A stretch of DNA of 64,000 nt from Silene latifolia (taxonomy: Eukaryota; Streptophyta; Magnoliopsida; Caryophyllales; Caryophyllaceae). Below the pieces are notes generated by a model, which was given only the letters and a program-made list of their open reading frames with translations, made no database searches and was not told where the DNA came from. Made by a program: the position numbers and the translations under genes. Shown piece after piece: positions 56,501-64,000 of the stretch (its first letter is position 1; each line of letters begins with the position of its first letter). Location: the NCBI RefSeq assembly GCF_048544455.1, contig NC_133538.1:3018158-3082157 (forward strand), read 5' to 3'.

Positions 56501-56954
56501 TGCTGATGTCCGTCGTCGACCACTTTCTTTTGAGGTTGATGATCAAGTGTTCCTTAAAGTGTCACCTATGAAAGGGGTGAAACGGTTTGGCATAAAAGGG
56601 AAGCTGAGCCCTAAATATATTGGACCTTTCCGGGTGATTGAAAAGATTGGTCCTGCTGCTTACCGTTTAGAATTGCCCCCAAATCTGAGCAAGGTGCACA
56701 ATGTCTTCCATGTTTCTCAGTTGAGGAAGTACATTAGTGACCCTAGCCATATCATCCAAGAAGAGATTCTTGAATTGGAGCCTAACTTGGCGGTTGAAGA
56801 AAGGCCAATTCGGATTCATGAAAAAGCCAACAAGCAACTTAGGAGCAAAGTTGTACCTCTAGTCCTAGTTCTTTGGCGTTGTGGAAATGTCGAAGAAGAG
56901 ACTTGGGAGACTGAAGCTTCTATGTTAGCTAAATATCCTGAATTATTCTCGTAA
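53500..56954 (+). pseudogene. pol: Tekay protease-RT-RNase H-integrase-chromodomain, broken
   Basis: Protease LFDTGAS at about 53626; stop at 53691. RT in frame from 53837 ([32 protein letters not shown]), frameshifts around 54470-54560, then FIDDILIYS with the catalytic Asp pair, then another shift pair at 54850-54940. RNase H ([27 protein letters not shown]), integrase HHCC end ([16 protein letters not shown]), a TGA at 55899-55901 where Trp is expected, then the integrase core with D, D and E (VVVDRLTK, SDRDPRF, DGQTERTIQ). The C-terminal segment GPFRVIEKIG...VLWR....EEETWE..S....YPELF is chromodomain-like, the mark of this lineage. At least four shifts and two stops prevent one polyprotein. 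Confidence 0.93.
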
Positions 56955-56956
56955 GG

Positions 56957-57329
56957 TATTCCTTTTTCTTACTCTTTTTCCGCGTTACTAAGCCGTATTT
57001 AATCATAACTAGTAAAGATATTATTCTTATTATAGAATTTTAAACTAAAATTTTGAAAATGCTTTTATGATTTTTAATGGTTTTAACATTAGTGAGTGTT
57101 AAATCTCGTTGTTGGTGACGTCCCAATAATGGATTTTCTCATTTATTGGTGTAGAAATATTTTTATATCTTGATATGAAATGTGGATGTTCTTGTCTGAT
57201 CAACAAGAGTATCACCGTTTCATTGAAAAGATACCTATATTTTTCTTATGATTATATTATTAAGATGTTGTTTACTATAATTTCTCCTTCTAAGTTTCGA
57301 GGACGAAACTTTTTAAAAGGAGGGGTGAT
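56957..57329 (+). other. Tekay 3' spacer and polypurine tract
   Basis: Non-coding T-rich stretch ending in the purine tract AAAAGGAGGGGTGAT (57315-57329) directly before the 3' LTR. Confidence 0.85.
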
Positions 57330-60068
57330 TGTAACACTCCGTAATTTCGGACCGTTATTATTTTGCGAAAGTAATTTATTAAACAAGTTGAATTTAATAT
57401 TAATGTATTTGAAGTAATAATAATTCAACGAAATGTAATTCTATTATATTTTGAAGTAAAATATTTAATTTGATAGTTTCGAAATGTTTAAAAATAGTTT
57501 AAACCATGTAAAAACCTTTTATTTCGAAATAAGGGCATATCGGGAAAATGGCAATTCTTTTGAAAATTGGGCAAACGATTTTGGAAATGGGTCATATGAG
57601 TACTCAATCTCCTTGTAATCTCGTGTTTAAGAACTTTGGCATCGTCGGAATTTGCATTTGACAAACGGTTCTAATTATCGGCGAAACGAGCCAAAACCGA
57701 CTAATGAAATTCCGCGGGAAAAATCCCGTCTCCTTTCTCCTAGCCACGCCACACCCTTCCTTCACCTTCCCTTTGCATTTTTATTTTCCAACTTCATCTC
57801 CCTTGAATGTTCTAAAGCTTTCTAAACATAAAACACCATTTTCTTACCTTTTTAAGCTAATTTTCATCATAATTCACTCGTTTCTACTCCAAATTTCATA
57901 AGGATTACATATTTGGAATCCTCTCTTCATTTCCAACATCCTAGTATGTATTAAATTCATTTGCCCTAAATTTATTTTGTCCACCATTTTTAGGGTTTTG
58001 ATTATTAGTGCTTATAATTGTGTTTTTATTGTTTATTTAGGTGAAGATTTAGAAGACGAGTTTGGAGACTCGTATATAGTTGAAGATAGTGGCTAGTTGG
58101 CATATTAGGGTTTGGTGTTCAAGGTTCTAGTTGCTCATTTTGTTGCTTAAGGTAACATATTTCGAGTTACTCGACGATTAAATGTCACATTCTATGCTTT
58201 TTGTATGATTTTGTGATTGTTAATTGAGTGGTTTATTTCACATGATAATATGGGTTAAATTCATGTCTAATTCATGTCTTTTGTTAGTTTAAGTTCACAT
58301 ATTAGTATGGAAATGAAATAGGAATGACTAATTGATGCTTCAGACGATATTAAACTAAACAAAAATGGAGAAATGGAGGGTTTGGGGTGGCGGCCAGCAA
58401 GCCCGGCAGGCCCAGGCAGGCCCACGGCAGGCCCTGGGTTGGCCCGGGTCGGCCCGTTGCTTGTTTCGCGGTTTTTCATGCGTTGTTCGTCGTTTCGGGT
58501 TTATTAATGTTATATTTAGTATAAGTAACATATGGGTAATCTTTTGAAATGAATAATGTTAGTAATGAATACAATGATGTTGGTAAAATTATGCTTATAT
58601 TGGTAGTTTATACATGTTAGGATAGGTTATGATATGAAATTGTAATGAATAGGCATAAAATGAATTTTATAGCGATAATTGTAATGTTTGGATGATTATG
58701 CCGAAAACTGAGCCCTTGGTCCCTTTGACTGAATCGATGTCAGTCAATTGTGTGATTGGTCAGCCGCGATTGAACCCGTACCTGTCGCAGGACTGGGGTT
58801 GCGGGTAAAAATTCGGTTGGATGAAATTATTGTGAAAAATGGATATTTGGCCTTATTCTTGTTTTAGGCCATTAATTATGTTTTTATTTCACATAAGTGG
58901 TTGGTTGTTTTGAATGGGTTCTTATATTGTAGAAACGGCCTTAGATTCCCTGAAACCTTTAATATTGTTAATATTGCTTGAAATGGAGTTGGTATTGAAT
59001 ACTTCTTGCAAGTTGTTGTGTTTGTCATAGATAGGTCTTTATAGTCTTTGACGAGTATATGTTCACTGCTTAATAGCCTTTGTGTTCCTGACTTGGTGGG
59101 TTTATATCCAAGTTGGGGCATGACCTCGTTACTTATTTTGAGGGTAAGTGGTCAGCTTAAGTACTAGCCAACCCTTTGGTGGACTCCTTAGGGTACTCAC
59201 TTTGTTTTTAAAAAAAATTGTGGGTCTTGGGTGCGGTGGTGTGTATCCGCATGTCTAGGTCTGCGCAAATTTTAGGCTAGGGTTGTGTTGTGTCTTGGCC
59301 ATGTTTTGATAGAACCTCTGAGCCAAGATACCGGTTCGATTACCTTCCCTACCTCGTGGTATAGACTCGAGTTACAGAGTGACTATTGACGGTGCTAAGA
59401 ACTTATGCCTGTCTTTGATATATTGCCCTTTCTTGTATGGTGATTTTATGAATTGTAATAGGTGAGATGCAAGCCGGTTACAATTGATAAAGTTTGGATT
59501 ACTGCTTGTTATATGTTTCACATGATAGTTTAATTTGGTCAGTTTAGTGTTCATATGGAAGAATATTCGATAATTAGTTTATTTATGATGTTGTTTACAT
59601 GTTACATTACATGTTATATTAAATATGACATTTCGTGGCTGGGAGGACTCGAAGTTACTCCCCACTGAATTGTGGCTTTCGTGTTTGTATAAAATGCGAA
59701 TGACAGGTTGATGATGATTAGATGGGGTACACGGACGAGCTAGTGAGCAAAAGAACCTTGGACCTAGTTTGGTTATATTTTGTAGTAAACCTTTAAACAT
59801 ATGGTTGTGTATATATTTTGAAGGGACATATGTCTCCCTCTTTTACTTTGGTTTGTATCACTTTATCCTCGCGAATTTAGCTATGTTATGTAAATTAGTT
59901 TGTTAGATTTGCAGGTTTTGGCACTCTTCATTTGGAAGTGTTTGTGAATGGTTTAGAGAAGTTTTTAAAATTACAGGTTTTTATCTTGTCGAACCAATTA
60001 CAAACATATCCTGTCAGTTTTTCTATAGAATTTACGTGTTTATTTATCGTTAAAATGAGGGTGTCACA
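57330..60068 (+). repeat. 3' LTR of Tekay element
   Basis: 2739 bp, near-identical to 49608-52345. Differences concentrate at 58395-58430 and 58724-58812. The inverted repeat here reads TTGACTG/CAGTCAA (58725-58747) around the same loop. Confidence 0.95.
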
Positions 60069-60594
60069 TTAATAGTTATAGATTTCGTAAGTGTACTTGG
60101 TGATTGACATTCCTTTAAGAGAGTTCATAGACTCAAAATCGCTTTATAAATGATCATACACAAGCCTTAAGAATGTGGACATATAATGAAACCCGTCATT
60201 ATATTTGTCTATTAGATCACTTTAAGTTATATGTTTCTAAGAACAAGCATTTAAACATGAATTTTAGAACAAAAGGATAAAATGATAAAATGGGTGACTT
60301 GGGTTGCAAACCAAGTCACCATTATCCAAAATACAACCCATTATCCAAAATACCTTTCCATGTCGAACACGGAAACTTAAGGTTCTAAAATCCAAAACAT
60401 AATTTAAAATAAGACAATGAAAAGCAAAGCTCCATGAAAGCTATCCCTAGCTTCTTGATGGTTTCTCATGCTTGCTTTTCTTTTCCCTTGTCTTTGCTTG
60501 GTGGAGGCCCTATTTACAATAAAAAAGAGAGATACATTATCACAACTTTGCATCATAATACCATAGTTGAATTAGAAACATAAAAGAAGGATAG
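60069..60594 (-). other. Copia II sequence between Tekay insertion and gag end
   Basis: Resumes copia II after the TTAAT duplication. Homologous to about 3240-3680 of element I (block 'tgacttgggtt' with 'ccaagtcac' inverted at 60298-60320). No readable frame; probably decayed protease/pol start. Confidence 0.6.
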
Positions 60595-61491
60595 TCATTT
60601 ACCTACTGGAGTAATCTTTCCAGCCTTAATATCACCAAGGTATTTAGAACAATTTCTTTTCCAATGTCCCATACCATTACAATAATGGCATTTATCAAGA
60701 GGACCCTTCTTGATTTTTGAAGTGCTAGCTTCACAAGTCTTAGCTTTGGTGAATGTGGGAGTTTGCTTCTTACCCTTCCTCCCATTCTTCTTGAACTTCC
60801 CCTTACTCTTAGTGCTTATGTTAAGCACATCTTTTGGAGGATTCACATTTAACCCCATGTCCCTCTCGGCTTGCACAAGTAACTTGTGCAATTCTTCAAG
60901 AGACACATCCTTGTCTTGCATGTTAAAATTCACCCGGAATTGAACATACGCTTTGACTTTGGACAACGAGTGTAGAATCCTATCTACAATGAGTTCTTTG
61001 GGGATTTCAACCTTTTGAATTTTCAAGGTCTCGACAAGCTCCATGAGTTTTAGCACATGAGGGCTAACCTTTTGGCCCTCTTTGAAGTGGAGATCAAAGA
61101 ATGCCGCGGCCGCCTCATATTGGACGATCCGCGGAGTTTGTGAAAATATTGTCACAAGCTTGGAGTAAATCTCATTAGCATTGCCCATTTTAAAGGCTCT
61201 CCTTTGGAGGTCCGCCTCCATCGCAAATATCAAGACATTTTTCATTTCGGCGGACTCCTTTTGGTAAGCCTCATATGCTTCCCTAGTGGCGGCGGTCGAC
61301 CTAGTAGTAGGTTCGGGTGGAGATGCCTCGGTAAGGTAACGGAGCTTGTCGTCACCTTGGACGGCTAGTCTGAGTTGGGCATCCCAATCGGAGAAATTTG
61401 ACCCATTCTTTTCAAGTTTACATCGATCCATGAAGGATCGGAGCCATGATGAACTAGCGAGAGGCGTTGCAATAGGGGTTGGTGTTGCCAT
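60595..61491 (-). CDS. gag: copia Gag, uninterrupted
   Basis: 298 codons, the only long undamaged retroelement protein in the window. It starts at the ATG at 61491 (MATPTPIATPLASSSWLRSF), the first ATG of the frame and aligned with element I Gag. A mostly helical capsid-type region follows (AAREAYEAYQ-type and FKEGQKVSPHVLKLMELVET blocks), then a Lys-rich linker, then a zinc knuckle CHYCNGMGHWKRNC (C-x2-C-x4-H-x4-C, about residues 271-284), ending YLGDIKAGKITPVGK. Gag forms the particle and binds element RNA. Pol is not readable around it, and copia elements normally express one Gag-Pol frame. Either the stop at 60595 is natural for a Gag-only element or pol has been lost. Confidence 0.85.
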   Translation of the reverse strand: MATPTPIATPLASSSWLRSFMDRCKLEKNGSNFSDWDAQLRLAVQGDDKLRYLTEASPPEPTTRSTAATREAYEAYQKESAEMKNVLIFAMEADLQRRAFKMGNANEIYSKLVTIFSQTPRIVQYEAAAAFFDLHFKEGQKVSPHVLKLMELVETLKIQKVEIPKELIVDRILHSLSKVKAYVQFRVNFNMQDKDVSLEELHKLLVQAERDMGLNVNPPKDVLNISTKSKGKFKKNGRKGKKQTPTFTKAKTCEASTSKIKKGPLDKCHYCNGMGHWKRNCSKYLGDIKAGKITPVGK

Positions 61492-63728
61492 TTGTTATGA
61501 GGAAAAAGTGGTCTACAAAACAAAGGAGTAAAACAAATGTCGTTTTAATAATAATACTCGTAAAATTTTTAATTTAAACAAGTTTTGTGCATTTTTCTAG
61601 TGACCTCTACCCAACTAGATAAATGATTCCAAGACCCAAATTCATATCGACTTAGGCACGGTAGGGCCGATTCATCCTTTATCAATATAACTCGGTGGAT
61701 TAACGTTTAATCGATTCTACTTTTAGAACTCTTGGTCGATAAAATTACTCTAATAATTATCTATAGCCTAAAACACATCCGACAAGGGCACGGTATGGCC
61801 GATGAAACCGTTATCGAAAAACTTTTGTTGAGTTCAATCCAAATTTCGAATAAATGTGTCCATGATCCAAATCCACATCAACTCGGGCACGGTAGGGCCG
61901 ATTCATCCCTTATCAACATGAATTCGGTGGATAGACATTTATCACCCACTTCCCCTACGTAACAAGTTTTGTACCCCGGTAGGGCCGAGTGCACTTCCTT
62001 GCGAAATAGGTTTTCATGGTTTCTACTATTTGGTAAGGCTATGTCTCAATTAATTGTTTTAGCGAGAGGTCATGTCAATTTATTATCTATCACGTTTTAA
62101 GTGAACTAAAGCGGTGAACTACGATAATTCTAATTGACACGGTCGATTAAACTCGATGAAAGAAGATGCATGTTTTAGTTATGGCGATTTAGCGATGCAT
62201 GTGACATATAAATAAAATGCAAGCATAAAATAAATAAATCCTAGTATGGCCTTTCCTAAAATAGAAAAACTATTTAACTAGCACATATTCGGAAACCAAC
62301 ACCATTGGTCCCTTGAACTTCGGTTGTGGCACGCATCTCGAGGTAACATCGTCTTTATGTATCGCCATCTTGAAAAATCCGTCTTTGGGAACTCCGAGAT
62401 AAATTAAATTACATAATTTCCTATTATACATTTGTAACTAAAATAAATAAAATAAATCTATTAAATTACAAAACGGTGATACGAGATCACAATAAAATTA
62501 CAACCGAATCGATATTCCCATACATTTCGGGAAATACCAATTAAAACTAAGGCCATACTAAGTAAAATTACATAATTCAAAATTACATAAATAAAATTAT
62601 TACAATCATAAAGGAAAAATGCAGCATTATAATATGTATGAACATGCCCAATTTTATGTTAAATCGCCTTTAATTAGCCAAAATCGTATATTACTCGGTT
62701 TTTACGGATTTGCGTGATTTCAACATTTTATAATCACAAAAATTACATAAATTCATATTTATGCATAAGTTAATTACCCTAACCACTTAGGACTCAAAAT
62801 TTAGTCTTCACTAATAATTTGACCATAATTAACTCATATTTCTAAATTTGTTCATTAATGGACTAAAAATTTCAAAAATAAGCTATAAACTTCAAATAAA
62901 TCACAAAATTTCAAATAAATTCAAAATTCAAAATTTAAACTCATGAACATTCTGGAAAAATACCATGACACTCATAATGTTCAAAAAACTTAGGGTTAAC
63001 ATTTCGAAATTTATCCGGAAAAACAATGTTGCGGTTTATCGGTTTTAACCAAAATAATCATAAAAACATGTGAAAAATTATATACATTAACTTTTCAATT
63101 TTAGATTTGAAAAAGATAATAAAATGCAACATATGATGTTTTTCTTTAGTCATAGAGTATGTTTTATTAATTTTTTTTTTCATTAATTAAGTCACTATTC
63201 ATGCCATTTTTCTTCAAAAATCCATAAATCATGCAAAAAGATTTCACTATAGCCCATTATTTTACACACATCTTGTAAAATTGCATGTGACAACATACTA
63301 AATTTCTATGACCAGATTCGAAATTTATCTCATATTAACCTATTTTTCACCTAAATCCGAATTTAATAATGAAAAATCCATTTGTCGAGCATAACAAGTC
63401 CAAAAATTATGAAAATTTACAGGTTATCTCAAAATAATATATGTGACAACATATCCAAAAATCACTAGAAAATTCGAAGTATAGCGAATTTTAGACCGAA
63501 AATGACATTTGTACTCATAAAATCATATTTAAATGCCATTATTGTATAATATGAACAATAAAAACCCGTAAATTAACCAAAATATCCTAAAACATTTTAG
63601 GACCAGAAATTTTAACATGCATGAATTAATTTTGTGATATATCATAATAACACAAATTTTACAAGTTTTATATGTTAATCTTTATAACTCGGAAAAACTT
63701 TTAACCGATTTGCATGCAAACAACCTTG
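61492..63728 (-). other. Leader of copia II
   Basis: About 2.2 kb non-coding. Shares blocks with the leaders of elements I and A (around 62200-62600). Contains a repeated phrase 'gggcacggtagggccgattcatcc' type at 61655, 61785 and 61883 that looks like a local degenerate tandem of about 100-130 bp. The 76-codon frame at 61732-61962 spans this repeat and is not supported as a gene. Confidence 0.65.
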
Positions 63729-63741
63729 GCTCATGATATCG
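63729..63741 (-). promoter_or_regulatory. Degenerate primer binding site of copia II
   Basis: Minus strand CGATATCATGAGCC beside the LTR end, resembling TGGTATCA.GAGCC with changes at its start. Confidence 0.6.
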
Positions 63742-63743
63742 AT

Positions 63744-64000
63744 TGAAGGAAAAGTAGATCTATATACTTACATATTCATATATGTTATAATTTAATTTGT
63801 CATAAAATTAATGATTGATCTTATGCATGCAAACATTAAAACAAAATAAGGAAGAAACATTGTTCTTACATTGTGATTTTCGGTTTAATGGGCACAAGAG
63901 AGATCACCTTTCTCTCTTGTTCTTGAGCTTTCCCTTTTGGATGAACTAAGACCCAAGTGTAGGATCTCTCCCAAGGATTTATACCCAAAGCTTTCTCTTA
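63744..64000 (-). repeat. 5' LTR of copia II (partial)
   Basis: Begins TGAAGGAAAAG on plus (LTR end on minus) and matches the left part of 45811-47016; continues past the window. Confidence 0.88.

Larger units (their letters stand above)
49608..60068 (+). mobile_element. Tekay/Del-type Ty3/gypsy element with 2.74-kb LTRs
   Basis: 10,461 bp with TTAAT target duplications (49603-49607, 60069-60073), LTRs 49608-52345 and 57330-60068, Met primer site, gag, protease, RT, RNase H, integrase and a chromodomain-like C-terminus. By-eye comparison shows roughly 30-40 differences in 2.74 kb between LTRs (about 1%), so it is the youngest datable insertion here. It splits copia II. Confidence 0.95.
45811..64000 (-). 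mobile_element. Ty1/copia element II, 5' LTR running off right edge
   Basis: Minus-strand element: 3' LTR 45811-47016, polypurine tract, decayed pol, gag 61491-60595, leader, primer site and the first 257 bp of its 5' LTR (63744-64000). It is inserted in copia A and split by the Tekay element. The LTR segments 45811-47016 and 63744-64000 match closely, apart from a gap in the left copy near 45916. Confidence 0.88.

Overview
The window is plant nuclear DNA, almost certainly from a eudicot. The evidence is the set of plant LTR-retrotransposon lineages present: Ty1/copia with initiator-Met primer sites, Athila-type Ty3/gypsy with tRNA-Asp primer sites, a Tat/Ogre-type Ty3/gypsy with a second RNase H, and a Tekay/Del-type element with a C-terminal chromodomain-like segment. 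There is also a UGT85-like glycosyltransferase relic with a plant PSPG box. I cannot name the species. No intact host gene is visible; essentially the whole window is nested repeats.

Layout. 1-8015: Ty1/copia element I (minus), cut by the left edge, with a broken gag and a decayed pol. It sits inside the 3' part of an Athila-type element (3' UTR 8016-9110, LTR 9111-10634). 10674-11618: UGT85-like pseudogene (minus), missing its N-terminal half. 11624-38055: remains of one Tat/Ogre-type element (minus). Reading right to left these are pol, an antisense intron-bearing ORF, a 3' UTR with degenerate tandem repeats, a polypurine tract and a 3' LTR. Its LTR was invaded by a MITE-like foldback (about 12783-13591) and by a complete non-autonomous Athila element A1 (14633-22704, target duplication ACGAC). 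Its body was invaded by a second Athila subfamily B (23911-33271) arranged as truncated copy, LTR, reverse-transcribed tRNA-Asp, partial LTR, body and LTR.

38056-45810: copia element A (plus), inserted in the Tat element. Its LTR is split by a solo LTR (38601-39848, duplication CTAAT). 45811-64000: copia element II (minus, running off the right edge) with an uninterrupted 298-codon gag. It is split by a young Tekay/Del element (49608-60068, duplication TTAAT) with near-identical 2.74-kb LTRs but a broken gag-pol. Insertion order is readable: Tat first, then Athila A1, Athila B and copia A, then the solo LTR and copia II, then Tekay.

Most unusual signal. The two Athila subfamilies carry 24 pairs of the 10-bp palindrome GTCGATCGAC (or a symmetric variant), and 23 of the 24 pairs have starts exactly 21 bp apart. 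They lie in LTRs, gag and 3' UTRs, and presence/absence of pairs differs between subfamilies. Each pair can fold into a 10-15 bp stem with a loop of about 11 nt, and several flanking bases covary. Other covarying stem-loops occur in the copia LTRs, in the Athila 3' UTRs and in the Tat LTR. A full 72-nt tRNA-Asp copied into Athila B, joined through a short microhomology, records a reverse-transcription accident. All structure and covariation statements come from reading by eye; no search or folding program was run.
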